Origin: Gemmatimonadota bacterium
GTDB taxonomy: Bacteria > Gemmatimonadota > Gemmatimonadetes > Gemmatimonadales > GWC2-71-9
Length of the DNA stretch: 64,000 bases
Assembly (NCBI GenBank): GCA_009692185.1
Contig: SHZT01000001.1
Location: 1 to 64,000, forward strand
Direction: 5' to 3'
Shown here: one piece after another, positions 16,696 through 25,622 of the stretch
Layout of the letters: each line of letters opens with the position of its first letter
Position numbering within the stretch: the stretch's first letter is position 1
The notes under the pieces: generated by a model
Seen by the model: only the letters and a program-made list of their open reading frames with translations
Told to the model about the DNA's origin: nothing
Database searches by the model: none
Program-made: the position numbers and the translations under genes

Positions 16696-17223
16696 TCATA
16701 GGCGGGCATGGTTCGTCAGGATCTCCGCGAAAGTGTCGCATACCTCCCGCACTGCGCCGCGCCCCCCCGGCGCGCGGGTCCGCCACTTGGCTGCCGTGCG
16801 GACCGCGGGGTGAGCATCCTGAACTATGATCGGAAGCCCCACCGTCCTCAGGCAGGCCAGATCATTGACGTCGTTCCCCACGTAGGCCACCTGGGCCGAC
16901 GAAAGACCGCGCTGCTGCATGACAACGGCCAGCGCAGCCCCCTTGTCGGCGACGCCTTGGAGGCATTCGAGCCCGAGTTTCTGCGCTCGGGCGGATACGA
17001 CCTTGTTAGTTTCAGTCGAGATAATCAGGAATTCCATCCCGCAGGCCCGCAAGGCTGTGAGGCCGAGCCCGTCGCCGCGCCAGCACCGCACGGCCTCTCC
17101 GCCGTCCTCGGTTACGACGACTGTGTTGTCGGTGAACACGCCATCGAAGTCGAACACCAGGAGACGGATGTGTGGCACGATCTCTCTCAGCGCCGCGCGA
17201 CTACTAGTCTTAGATGGACTCAT
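16696..17223 (-). CDS. KdsC-like HAD phosphatase (ulosonate-phosphate phosphatase)
   Basis: A 175-residue HAD-superfamily phosphatase of the KdsC type. Motif I is VFDFDGVFTDN (nucleophile Asp plus acid Asp), motif II is LIISTETN, the lysine lies in GVADKGAAL, and motif IV is VAYVGNDVNDLACL. KdsC-type enzymes remove phosphate from KDO-8-P or sialic-acid-9-P like products made by NeuB/KdsA synthases. It is divergent from the NeuB gene that begins 203 bases away, so it most likely dephosphorylates that product. ATG 17223 is chosen because it directly precedes the fold. A TATATT element lies upstream on this strand near 17265. Confidence 0.85.
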   Translation of the reverse strand: MSPSKTSSRAALREIVPHIRLLVFDFDGVFTDNTVVVTEDGGEAVRCWRGDGLGLTALRACGMEFLIISTETNKVVSARAQKLGLECLQGVADKGAALAVVMQQRGLSSAQVAYVGNDVNDLACLRTVGLPIIVQDAHPAVRTAAKWRTRAPGGRGAVREVCDTFAEILTNHARL

Positions 17224-17426
17224 ACCAGGACCGGACCGATGTTGGGGGGTGAGCCGCCTGGTAATATACGAACGCCCCGGTCGCCGCGCTCGTGGCAACC
17301 GGTCACACCTAGCTATACATTTTCCCGTGTTCCATGCCGGCGCTGGCACACGCCTTGGGCACAACAGTCGTGGCGCCTCACTCTACCACATGGCGAACTC
17401 GCCGTACTAACCGGAGATGTGACCGA

Positions 17427-18299
17427 ATGACGCAGGGCTTCGTGCGCGTAGGCAACCAGGAAATCGGCCCGGATCGACCCGTGTTCACCATCGCGGAAAT
17501 TGGGATCAACCATAACGGGTCCCTGGAAACCGCCATGAAGCTGGTCGATGCGGCTGTCGAAGCCGGCTGCGACGCCGTGAAATTCCAGAAGCGGACCATC
17601 GAGATCGTCTATACTCCGGAAGAGCTGGCCAAGCCGCGCGCGAGCGTCTTCGGGGCCAGCAATGGGGATCTCAAGCGCGGGCTGGAGTTCGGCCGGGAGC
17701 AGTACCGCCAGATCGATTCGTACTGCAAGGCGAAGAAAATTTCCTGGTTCGCCTCCTGTTGGGACGAGCGGTCGGTGGACTTCATAGCCGAATTCGACCC
17801 GCCCTGCTTCAAGATCGCCTCCGCCTCACTGACTGATGACGCGCTCCTCAAGTATCACCGGCGACTTCGCAAGCCCATCATTCTGTCGACGGGCATGAGC
17901 GATCTGGCACTTATTGAGCACGCCGTCTCCGTACTGGGCAGTAACGACCTCGTCCTGATGCATTGCACGTCGACCTACCCTTCCGACCCCGCTGAACTCA
18001 ACCTGCGGGGCATCAACACGCTCGCCGCACGGTTCGGGGTGCCCGTCGGCTACTCGGGTCACGAGGTGGGCCTGCAGACGACCGTGGCAGCCGTCGCATT
18101 GGGCGCGCGAGCGATCGAACGGCACTTGACCCTGGACCGTAGCATGTGGGGAAGTGACCAGTCCGCCTCGGTAGAGCCGCAGGGGTTCGCCCGGCTTGTC
18201 AGGGACGTGCGCGTCATCGAGAAGGCCCTCGGCGACGGCGCGATCCGCATCTACGAATCCGAGCGGCCAATCATCCAGAAGCTCCGTCGAGTGCAGTGA
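17427..18299 (+). CDS. NeuB-family ulosonic acid synthase lacking the SAF domain
   Basis: A 290-residue TIM-barrel synthase that condenses phosphoenolpyruvate with a sugar. Conserved parts include FTIAEIGINHNGSLETAMKL, DAVKFQKRTI, CFKIASASLTDD, ILSTGMSD, LMHCTSTYP, VGYSGHEVG and IERHLTLDR. Typical NeuB has about 340 residues with a C-terminal antifreeze-like SAF domain that lids the active site. Here the protein ends soon after the barrel (YESERPIIQKLRRVQ). The short form with a KdsC-like phosphatase suggests a phosphorylated substrate. ATG 17427 follows a GGAG site. Its stop overlaps the next gene by GTGA. Confidence 0.88.
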   Translation: MTQGFVRVGNQEIGPDRPVFTIAEIGINHNGSLETAMKLVDAAVEAGCDAVKFQKRTIEIVYTPEELAKPRASVFGASNGDLKRGLEFGREQYRQIDSYCKAKKISWFASCWDERSVDFIAEFDPPCFKIASASLTDDALLKYHRRLRKPIILSTGMSDLALIEHAVSVLGSNDLVLMHCTSTYPSDPAELNLRGINTLAARFGVPVGYSGHEVGLQTTVAAVALGARAIERHLTLDRSMWGSDQSASVEPQGFARLVRDVRVIEKALGDGAIRIYESERPIIQKLRRVQ

Positions 18300-18982
18300 C
18301 CACGGGCGCCGGTGAAGTCCTGGCGATAATTCCGGCCCGAGGCGGGTCCAAGCGCCTCCCGGGCAAAAACCTGATGCCCTGGAACGGCAAGCCTCTCATC
18401 GTCCATTCCATTGAACACGCGCGCGCCGCCAGCCTGGTCACCCGCGTGGTTGTCTCCACCGATGATTCCGAGATCAAGGCGGTCGCCTCCGCCACCGGCG
18501 CCGAGGTAGTAGACCGCCCTGCCGACCTGGCGACCGACAACGCCACGTCGGAGTCCGCCCTGCTCCACGCCCTAGGCCACCTGGAATCGTCCGAGGGCTA
18601 TCGGCCCGAGCTCGTGGTGTTTCTCCAATGCACATCGCCTTCACGCCGCCCTGGGGACATCGACGGGGCCATTCGACAGCTGCTGGCCGACAAGGCGGAC
18701 TCCCTGTTCTCGGCTTGCCGATTCGAGCGGTATGTGTGGCGAACGATCAACGGGGCGGCCGAGCCCATTAACTACGACTTTCGGCGACGTTGGCGAGACC
18801 AGGAATTCCCGGCCCAGTACATGGAGAACGGCTCGATTTACGTCGTGCGACGAGAGATCCTCGAACAGACCCAGAATCGCCTTGGTGGCAGGATGGTGAT
18901 CTACGAGATGCCCGCGGAGGATTCCTTCCAGGTCGACCGAATTCAGGACCTGAGAATGCACTCTGCGACCGGACATCCGTGA
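18296..18982 (+). CDS. NeuA-like CMP-ulosonate cytidylyltransferase
   Basis: A 228-residue nucleotidyltransferase that activates the ulosonic acid as its CMP derivative. The CTP-binding start AIIPARGGSKRLPGKNL is diagnostic, with VVVSTDDSEI, FLQCTSPSRRPGDID and QYMENGSIYVVRRE further on. It starts at GTG 18296 and is translationally coupled to the synthase upstream and the SDR downstream. CMP-sialate, CMP-legionaminate and related synthetases share this family, so the precise sugar is open. Confidence 0.9.
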   Translation: MTTGAGEVLAIIPARGGSKRLPGKNLMPWNGKPLIVHSIEHARAASLVTRVVVSTDDSEIKAVASATGAEVVDRPADLATDNATSESALLHALGHLESSEGYRPELVVFLQCTSPSRRPGDIDGAIRQLLADKADSLFSACRFERYVWRTINGAAEPINYDFRRRWRDQEFPAQYMENGSIYVVRREILEQTQNRLGGRMVIYEMPAEDSFQVDRIQDLRMHSATGHP

Positions 18983-19812
18983 ATCCCCCCGAATCCCCCT
19001 TTTCGCTGCACGGACAAACCGCGCTGCTGACTGGCTCCACGGGGTTCTTCGGCCGGGGGTTCGCCGACGCTATGGCATCGGCCGGCGCCAGCGTATGCCT
19101 CTTCGGGCGGAGCGAGCAGGTCTTCCTTCAGGCCGAGCGACTCGCGGCTAACCATCGGGACGTTGCGGTCCGACCCTATCAGGTGGACAACGGGGACGAC
19201 GCGGCGTTCCGGCGTACCCTGGCCCTCGCCGATCAGGAAACAGGCGGGATCGACATTCTCATCAACAATGCCTTCGAGTTCAGCCCGGCGACCGGCTTTA
19301 ACGATCCGTCGGGCAAGCTCGAAACGATCTCCCACGATCAGTGGCTGCGTGCGCTCGACGCCGGTGTTGCATGGCCGGCCACGGCCGTGCAGATCCTGGG
19401 GGAGGGGATGAAGAAACGCGGGAGGGGTTCCATCATCAACATCAGCTCGATGTATGCCCTCGTATCCCCCGACCCCGCGCTATACGAAGGTACGCAGCTC
19501 CACAATCCGCCGACCTACGGTGCCGCCAAGGCTGCCCTCCTCGCTTTCACTCGATACGTAGCCGCCTTTTACGGAGCGGCCGGGGTTCGGTGCAATGCCC
19601 TGCTTCCAGGAGCATTCCCCAACCCCGACCCCATAGCGTTCAACAGTCCTCGGGATGAAGAGTTCACTCGCCGGCTCGCTCAGCGGACCGTCCTGGGCCG
19701 CGTGGGGCGGATCGAGGATCTCACGGGCGCGCTGGTCTTCCTTGCGGCGCCCGCCTCTGCATACATGACCGGCCAGGCGTTGGTCGTTGACGGCGGGTGG
19801 ACCATCCTATGA
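18979..19812 (+). CDS. SDR oxidoreductase, first of three in the ulosonic-acid operon
   Basis: A 277-residue short-chain dehydrogenase/reductase. The nucleotide-binding loop reads LLTGSTGFFGRGFADAMASA (a variant of TGxxxGxG) and the NNA motif is ILINNAFEF. The catalytic residues are Ser in INISSMYAL and Y-x3-K in PTYGAAKAALLAFTRYVA. It starts at GTG 18979 (GTGA overlap). A long insert before the Tyr (SPDPALYEGTQLHNPPTYG) is shared in style with the third SDR and fits a polyhydroxylated substrate. It resembles PtmA-like SDRs of legionaminic-acid loci. It probably oxidises, reduces or epimerises a carbon of the ulosonate or its precursor. Confidence 0.85.
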   Translation: MNPPESPFSLHGQTALLTGSTGFFGRGFADAMASAGASVCLFGRSEQVFLQAERLAANHRDVAVRPYQVDNGDDAAFRRTLALADQETGGIDILINNAFEFSPATGFNDPSGKLETISHDQWLRALDAGVAWPATAVQILGEGMKKRGRGSIINISSMYALVSPDPALYEGTQLHNPPTYGAAKAALLAFTRYVAAFYGAAGVRCNALLPGAFPNPDPIAFNSPRDEEFTRRLAQRTVLGRVGRIEDLTGALVFLAAPASAYMTGQALVVDGGWTIL

Positions 19813-20651
19813 ACCAGATCGGCGTCATGCAAGGCCGATTGCTTCCGCAGATCGACGGTCGCATCCAGGCGTTCCCGCAGGCAGACTGGTCCGCTGAATT
19901 CCCCACGGCCCGGCGCATAGGGTTCGACGCAATCGAGTTCATTTTCGAAGGCGATCCCGACAAGCACCCATTGTTACAGGTCGAGGGTCGGGACCGGATC
20001 GGCCGACTCGTCCGGGAGACGGGCGTGACCGTTCCATCGGTATGCGCCGACTTCTTTATGGAGTGCCCCTTGTTCCGCGGAACGGCCGCGCAGCGAGCTG
20101 CCAGCGTCGACGTCTTGCGGCGCCTGATTCAGGGAGCGGCGCGCGTAGGCGTGCAACGAATCGAAATCCCGTGCGTCGACGGCTCAGCGCTGAAGACGGA
20201 CCAGGAAAAGCAGGACCTGGTATCAGCGCTGCACTTAGTGATGCGCGATGCCGACGAGCATGGCATAGGCATTCTTCTCGAGACCGATCTCCCACCCGGT
20301 CCCTTCGCCGCCCTAGTCAGGGCCGCGGACCATCCGGGTGTTCTCGTGAATTACGATACCGGCAACAGTGCTGCGCTTGGCTACGACCCGGAGGAGGAGA
20401 TCCGCACGCTTGGCGCGCTCATCGGCAACATCCACATCAAGGATCGCATCATGGGCGGGACGACCGTGCCCCTAGGCCAGGGCAACACGGACTTTCCCCG
20501 GGTCTTTCGCGCCCTCCACTCAATCGGCTACCGCGGCGCCTTTGTCTTGCAGACGGCTCGTGACCCTGACGATGTCGGCGTGGCCTCCCGGTACCTGACG
20601 CAAGTTCGGCAGTGGATTGGGGAGCACCTTTCAACCCCGCCGACATCATGA
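19809..20651 (+). CDS. Sugar-phosphate isomerase/epimerase (xylose-isomerase-like TIM barrel)
   Basis: A 280-residue AP_endonuc_2 family TIM barrel. The start MNQIGVMQGRLLPQIDGRIQ is typical. The expected metal ligands are Glu in FDAIEFIF and ILLETDLPPG, Asp and His in VLVNYDTGNSAALG and IHIKDRIMGGTTVPLGQG, and a final aspartate-containing QTARDPDD segment. ATG 19809 overlaps the SDR stop (ATGA). In this operon it probably epimerises or isomerises the sugar between two SDR redox steps. The family is recognised with good confidence; the substrate is unknown. Confidence 0.82.
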   Translation: MNQIGVMQGRLLPQIDGRIQAFPQADWSAEFPTARRIGFDAIEFIFEGDPDKHPLLQVEGRDRIGRLVRETGVTVPSVCADFFMECPLFRGTAAQRAASVDVLRRLIQGAARVGVQRIEIPCVDGSALKTDQEKQDLVSALHLVMRDADEHGIGILLETDLPPGPFAALVRAADHPGVLVNYDTGNSAALGYDPEEEIRTLGALIGNIHIKDRIMGGTTVPLGQGNTDFPRVFRALHSIGYRGAFVLQTARDPDDVGVASRYLTQVRQWIGEHLSTPPTS

Positions 20652-21430
20652 ACCTGGCACTGACGGGAAAACGCGTGCTGATAACCGGTTCGTCGCGCGG
20701 AATCGGCGCAGCCATTGCGCAGGGCTTCCTTGCGGAGGGTGCCAGCGTGGTTCTCACTGGACGCGACCCCGAAACGCTCAAGGACCGGGCCAAGCAACTC
20801 GCGGCCGCCTTCGGCCGTGATCGGGTCCACAGCCTGCAAGCCGACCTCGCTGGCTCCGAGTCAGACATCCAGACCTGCGTCGACCACGCGGCGGGAAGCC
20901 TGGGCGGGCTGGACGTCTTGGTGGCGAACGTAGGTTCCGGCTCCGGGCCCCGGGGGCTTCAGGCAGCCGACGCCGATTGGGAGCGTCTGCTCCGCCTCAA
21001 TCTGGTAGGCACCGCGTTGGCCTGTCGGCACTCACTCTCGTGGCTCACGAAAGCTGGAGGCGGAAGCATCGTTCTGGTTGCATCCATCGGGGGAATGGAG
21101 TTGCTCAGCGCCCCGCTGCCCTACACCACGGCAAAAGCCGGTCTGATCGCCCTGTCCAAGGCCCTCGCCTGGGAGTGCGCCGCGCAACAGGTCCGCGTGA
21201 ACTGCGTCTCCCCGGGGAACATCCTGCACGAAGGCGGGAGCTGGGAAGGCCGACTGGCGGAGCACCGGGCTGACACGCTCCAGTACATTAAATCCGAAGT
21301 CCCGCTCAAGCGCTTCGGTAAGCCCGAGGAGATTGCCAACGCGGTTCTGTTTCTTGCGTCGGACGTCACGGCGGGGTTTGTAACCGGTGCGAACCTGGTC
21401 GTTGACGGCGGTCAGACGCGGGGCTGGTAG
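20648..21430 (+). CDS. SDR oxidoreductase, second of three
   Basis: A 260-residue classical SDR. It has VLITGSSRGIGAAIAQGFLA, VLVANVGSGSGPRG in place of the NNAG loop, a catalytic Ser in IVLVASIGGMELL, and Y-x3-K in LPYTTAKAGLIALSKALA, then VRVNCVSPGN. ATG 20648 overlaps the isomerase stop (ATGA). It is the most FabG-like of the three and lacks the long pre-Tyr insert. Its role is probably a carbonyl reduction. Confidence 0.85.
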   Translation: MNLALTGKRVLITGSSRGIGAAIAQGFLAEGASVVLTGRDPETLKDRAKQLAAAFGRDRVHSLQADLAGSESDIQTCVDHAAGSLGGLDVLVANVGSGSGPRGLQAADADWERLLRLNLVGTALACRHSLSWLTKAGGGSIVLVASIGGMELLSAPLPYTTAKAGLIALSKALAWECAAQQVRVNCVSPGNILHEGGSWEGRLAEHRADTLQYIKSEVPLKRFGKPEEIANAVLFLASDVTAGFVTGANLVVDGGQTRGW

Positions 21431-21431
21431 C

Positions 21432-22271
21432 GTGAACCAACCGAGTCTCAGGAAAACCTACGACTTGGCCGGCCGGGTTGCGGTCATCACTGGCGGGGGC
21501 GGCCTCCTCGGCCCGCTGCATGGGGAGGCAATTGCCGAGAGCGGCGGCGTTCCCGTCCTCGTCGACATCGAAGAGGATCGCGCCGAGGAGAGGGCAGCCG
21601 ACATCCAGCGCAGGTTCGGAACGAAGGCCCACGGCTTGCAGATGGATGTAACCGACGAGGGCAGCGTGCGACAGGCGACGGAGCTGGTCGAGCAGCGCTG
21701 GGGACCGATCGCCATCCTGGTGAACAACGCCGCCCATGACCCGAAAGTCGGTGGGACATCCGGCGAGAATCGCCTCACCCGCCTAGAGCACTTTCCACTG
21801 ACACAGTGGGAACAGGAGATCGCGGTGGGTCTGACCGGGGCGTTCCTGTGCGCCAAAGTGATTGGGGCAGGTATGGCCCAACGGGGATCAGGGGTGATTC
21901 TGAATATCTCGTCCGACTTGGGATTGATCGCGCCCGATCAACGCCTGTACGCGCGTCCGGGAGAGTTGGAAGAGAACCAGCCGGTAAAGCCGGTGACGTA
22001 TTCTGTCATCAAACACGCCGTCATCGGTCTCACGCGATACCTTGCCACCTACTGGGCCGCACGGAACGTCCGCGTAAATGCGCTGGCCCCGGGTGGGGTT
22101 CTAGCGGATCAACCGGCGGAGTTCCTCAGACGGGTCGAGGATCGCATTCCGCTCGGCCGCCTGGCTGAGCGCCATGAGTACAAGGGTGCGGTAGCGTTCT
22201 TGTGCTCCGACGCCTCTTCCTACATGACCGGCGCCGTGGTCGTGATGGATGGGGGGCGTTCCGTCTGGTAG
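21432..22271 (+). CDS. SDR oxidoreductase, third of three
   Basis: A 279-residue SDR with an altered glycine loop (VITGGGGLLGPLHGEAIAES). It has LVNNAAHDPKVGG, a catalytic Ser in VILNISSDLGLIA, and Y-x3-K in VTYSVIKHAVIGLTRYLA. It carries the same extended pre-Tyr segment as the first SDR. GTG 21432 begins one base after the upstream stop. It is the last gene of the plus-strand operon and converges on the PhyH gene 11 bases away. Confidence 0.85.
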   Translation: MNQPSLRKTYDLAGRVAVITGGGGLLGPLHGEAIAESGGVPVLVDIEEDRAEERAADIQRRFGTKAHGLQMDVTDEGSVRQATELVEQRWGPIAILVNNAAHDPKVGGTSGENRLTRLEHFPLTQWEQEIAVGLTGAFLCAKVIGAGMAQRGSGVILNISSDLGLIAPDQRLYARPGELEENQPVKPVTYSVIKHAVIGLTRYLATYWAARNVRVNALAPGGVLADQPAEFLRRVEDRIPLGRLAERHEYKGAVAFLCSDASSYMTGAVVVMDGGRSVW

Positions 22272-22282
22272 CCCACCCCGTC

Positions 22283-23272
22283 TTAGACCACCTGAAGGAA
22301 GTCCGCCACCGCTCGCTCCCGTGCCCCCAGCGAGTCGTACACCGACCGCGGTAGTCCGAACTGCTTGTCTCCGGTTCCCTCGAACTCCTCGTGCACCACG
22401 TAGTCCAAGGTCAGCATCGTCCGATCCGCACCCCGGATCTTGGTGCCGCGGTGGAAGCCGTTGGTATCGGCCATCAAGACGTCTCCAACCTTGGCCGTGA
22501 GGTAGGCGACGCTGTCCTTGCCGTATTCGCGTTCCATCTCCTCTAGAGTCCAACGCCCTTTGCTCATCCAGCCGCCAAAACGTCGGCGCAGGCTTCCACG
22601 CACGTAGCAGAAGGGACCGCCGTCCATGTCCACATCGTTCAGGTAGAAGAAGAACTTGAGGAACCGCTGGCTGTTTTTGTCCACGTGAAAAAACAAGGTG
22701 TCGAACTCGGGAAGGTCGTTGGAATAGCTCTTCCGCAGGTTGAGGCCCCCGAGCGCCGGCACGCAATCGAGGTATGCGCGCGCGATGTCAATCATCAGGG
22801 GGTGGAATGCCACCTTGGAGACAGCGGGACAGGAAACCAGGGGATCCGCGATCGACACGTAGTTGGTGTGCTGGCGAAAGAACTGTTGGCCCTTCCTCAT
22901 CTCGTCCGGGGCAAAGAACACGGTCGGAGCGGAACGGTCGCCCCTGGCCCGTGCCGAATCCTTGGAGGCTGGCTTGAGGGACGTTCCCGCGTCGAGGTGC
23001 CGTTCCACCTGCTGCCGGATTTCCAGCAAGACCCGCGTATCAAACGCCCCGGGAAGGATGCTGCAGCCGTCCCGTTCGATCGTGGCAGCCACCGCGCTCT
23101 GGTCCTGGAACCCAAATCCGGCCCTGGCGTACCGACTCGTTCGGGTGCGCCGGTCGCGGTTGAAGGCCCGCATCCGCATGCGCGGCTCCATGATCTCGCG
23201 CACGCCACTGAGGACGCGGAGAGGGTTCCCCAGCTTCTTGTTCACGTTTCTAACAAATCCTAACAGGCTCAT
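22283..23272 (-). CDS. Phytanoyl-CoA dioxygenase (PhyH) family oxygenase
   Basis: A 329-residue Fe(II)/2-oxoglutarate oxygenase. The facial triad appears as H-x-D in LFFHVDKNSQRF and a distal His in DTNGFHRGTK, followed by an Arg in RGADRTMLTLDY for 2-oxoglutarate. PhyH proteins of this size recur in polysaccharide clusters where they hydroxylate sugars or lipid parts. It stands alone on the minus strand, facing the ulosonic-acid operon. A TTGACA lies upstream near 23350 on this strand. A hydroxylating decoration of the polymer is inferred. Confidence 0.85.
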   Translation of the reverse strand: MSLLGFVRNVNKKLGNPLRVLSGVREIMEPRMRMRAFNRDRRTRTSRYARAGFGFQDQSAVAATIERDGCSILPGAFDTRVLLEIRQQVERHLDAGTSLKPASKDSARARGDRSAPTVFFAPDEMRKGQQFFRQHTNYVSIADPLVSCPAVSKVAFHPLMIDIARAYLDCVPALGGLNLRKSYSNDLPEFDTLFFHVDKNSQRFLKFFFYLNDVDMDGGPFCYVRGSLRRRFGGWMSKGRWTLEEMEREYGKDSVAYLTAKVGDVLMADTNGFHRGTKIRGADRTMLTLDYVVHEEFEGTGDKQFGLPRSVYDSLGARERAVADFLQVV

Positions 23273-23379
23273 GCCGCCCCATGGGAAGATGCAGTCTTTT
23301 CAATTGCGCTGACTTCAAGAACTCTCATTTGTCACCCACACTCTGGGCTGTCAACCGCGTCGCGGACTCTGATTCCAGC

Positions 23380-24177
23380 TCATCGTAGCGGCACCCAATC
23401 CCCGTCAAGAAGTCCACCGAGAGTTTCACGACGCTCCTCCGGGATAAGAACAACGTTTCGCGTGCCCACAACGCCAAACGCCGAATAGTTCTCGAGGGAC
23501 TTGCAGATGCTCCTATCTAGATCCTCCAGCTGGATTACTGGACGCAAACGGCGGATCGTCTCCCGCCCTCCGTGCAAAATAGCCTTCTCAGCTCCCTCGG
23601 CGTCAATCTTGAGGTAGTCAACGCTTTCCAGCCGCTCCCACGCGACCAGCTGGTCCAGCGTCAAACTCAGGGCCGAATGCCCCGGTGCCTCGTCAAGTCG
23701 CTGCAGAGAAAACGAGTTGGGTCTGCCGGAATTCATCCATAGGGTTACCGGGCCGATGCTATCGCTGAGGCAAAAGTTTCGAGCCCGTATGATCTCGCCA
23801 AACCGGTTCTTGCTGACATTCTCGCACAGTTGGGCATAAGTGTCGGGGAATGGCTCGACGCTCACAATGACCCCCTGCGATCCAACCAGTGCGGCCGCGG
23901 ACAAGGAATAGACGCCCACGCTCGCGCCGACATCAATGAACACAGAGCCTTTGCGCAGAATTCGCGGCAGGAGCTGCAATTCGGGTTCTATGTCCTCCCG
24001 GAAGATATATACGCCTCGACCGCCCCATCCAGCCTTGTTCCGGCCCGTTATGCTAACACCGTTTCGTAGGATGGCGGTGAGTTTCCCGCTCCGCGGGCTC
24101 AACGCAACGCGTACCTTGCGCCAGAACACAGCGACCGGAGACTGCGTGCGCAGCCTGACGAATTCGTCTTGGCTCAT
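23380..24177 (-). CDS. FkbM-family SAM methyltransferase
   Basis: A 265-residue methyltransferase. The SAM-binding motif is FIDVGASVGVYSLSAAALVG, followed by IVSVEPFPDTYAQL. VDYLKIDAEGAEKAILHGG is the FkbM signature. Members O-methylate sugars in surface polysaccharides. The start is taken as ATG 24177 because it overlaps the upstream stop by ATGA; an in-frame ATG at 24186 is an alternative. It is the last gene of the long minus-strand operon. Confidence 0.86.
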   Translation of the reverse strand: MSQDEFVRLRTQSPVAVFWRKVRVALSPRSGKLTAILRNGVSITGRNKAGWGGRGVYIFREDIEPELQLLPRILRKGSVFIDVGASVGVYSLSAAALVGSQGVIVSVEPFPDTYAQLCENVSKNRFGEIIRARNFCLSDSIGPVTLWMNSGRPNSFSLQRLDEAPGHSALSLTLDQLVAWERLESVDYLKIDAEGAEKAILHGGRETIRRLRPVIQLEDLDRSICKSLENYSAFGVVGTRNVVLIPEERRETLGGLLDGDWVPLR

Positions 24178-25622
24178 TGCAACCATCGGGGATCCCGTAC
24201 GCCCGCCCCGGCGACGTCGGTGTGCCGCCAGATCTCCTCCGCGAGTGACTGCGCGAACACCCGGCAGTTGTCGTGGTCCGAATCGTACAGTTCTCCGGGG
24301 TGTGACGAGTCCCACACGCCCTGGAAAAAACGGCCGATGGCCTCGTCGCTGTGGGGAGATCCCCGCACGGCATTGTCGAGTGCCACCGCCAAGTCTTCGA
24401 GGCTGGCCACCGGAGACACCAGGCCGGAATCGCGGTAAAAGGCGTCGCCCAGTACGACGACTGGTCGGTTCAACAGCAATGCTTCGGCCCCCGACTTCGA
24501 ATTCACGGTCACAATGGCTGCGGCTTGCCGGATCACATCGAGATTATTCAGCGAAGGACGCAACACGATCACGTTGTCGTGACGGCGCAGGATTTCACCG
24601 ATCCGCGTTGGGCTAAATGCGCCGCGCTGAGCGGGGTGTTCCTTGACCGCCAAGACATGGGTTGCGGGTGTGTTTCGCGCCACATAGTCGATCAAGCCGA
24701 ACTGGTCGAGGTATTCCGGCGACCTGAGCGTTAATGCAACGTCCGATGGCACATGCAGTGGGTAATAGATGAACGGGCGGTTGGGCAGCTCGCGATAGTG
24801 GCGTGCCAGCCGCCATCCATTTACGAACATAGAAAGGTGTCGGCGGACGTACCACGCAATGTGGGTAAACTCTTCGCGTTCGCCCCGGACGTGTTTCTGT
24901 ACCACCTTTTCGATTAACCGGCTTGCGTTACGCCGGTTAACAATCTTCTTCCACGCCGCGTGATAGGCGCTCGCATCCTTGTTCGGCATGACAATCTTCC
25001 GCTCCGCCTCGGTGTCCCGTAGATACTTCGACACCTCGGCCCCGGCGCCTCGCGCTGACCCAGGCACGCGGGGCGCGTCGAGCGAATTCAGCGTGAAAAA
25101 CACTCTCCCCCGGAAAAAAGACGGCTCGATGAAGAGAGCGTTCATTCCCCGCCGGCGCGCGGCGTAGAAGCCACCGAGCACGCCTAGAAAGCCGCCAAGC
25201 TCTTGCACCAGCGCCACCGGGCCGCCCTTGTCTGCCACGCGTTCCAGGATCGAATCGAATGCAACCGTGTAGCTGGCAAGCTTCGCCACCAGGTGGGCGC
25301 TGTCGCGAATCTCGTAGAAATAGCGCTCGTGACTGATGGCCCGGGCGACATTCGCGACGCCGAACCGGGCGACTATGGCGAGCGCGTCGGCCTCGGCGAA
25401 CGAATTGAGGGGGCGGGCTTCGCGATATAGGTTGAAGACATCGAACCCCGCACGCTCGATCAACGGGATGCTCGGTTCGTGCAGGGAAACAAACACGATC
25501 GTGAATCCCTGCGACCGCAGGTGCTCGGCAACCTTCACGTAGAAGGGCGTCTGCATGGCAGCAAGGGGAACGAGTACGAGCGTCGGCTGGTCGCCGCCTG
25601 CCCTGCCGGGGCGAGCAGTCAC
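24174..25622 (-). CDS. Capsule polysaccharide biosynthesis glycosyltransferase (KpsC/KpsS-like)
   Basis: A 482-residue GT-B-like protein with features of the Capsule_synth (KpsC/KpsS/LpsZ) family. The N-terminal domain reads LVLVPLAAMQTPFYVKVAEH. The C-terminal domain has the signature VTVNSKSGAEALLLNRPVVV followed by LGDAFYRDSGL. KpsC and KpsS transfer beta-KDO to capsule lipid anchors, so a member next to NeuB-type synthases could transfer the ulosonic acid. It starts at GTG 25622 (GTGA overlap with the polymerase gene). The link to a specific sugar is inference. Confidence 0.75.
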   Translation of the reverse strand: MTARPGRAGGDQPTLVLVPLAAMQTPFYVKVAEHLRSQGFTIVFVSLHEPSIPLIERAGFDVFNLYREARPLNSFAEADALAIVARFGVANVARAISHERYFYEIRDSAHLVAKLASYTVAFDSILERVADKGGPVALVQELGGFLGVLGGFYAARRRGMNALFIEPSFFRGRVFFTLNSLDAPRVPGSARGAGAEVSKYLRDTEAERKIVMPNKDASAYHAAWKKIVNRRNASRLIEKVVQKHVRGEREEFTHIAWYVRRHLSMFVNGWRLARHYRELPNRPFIYYPLHVPSDVALTLRSPEYLDQFGLIDYVARNTPATHVLAVKEHPAQRGAFSPTRIGEILRRHDNVIVLRPSLNNLDVIRQAAAIVTVNSKSGAEALLLNRPVVVLGDAFYRDSGLVSPVASLEDLAVALDNAVRGSPHSDEAIGRFFQGVWDSSHPGELYDSDHDNCRVFAQSLAEEIWRHTDVAGAGVRDPRWLQ

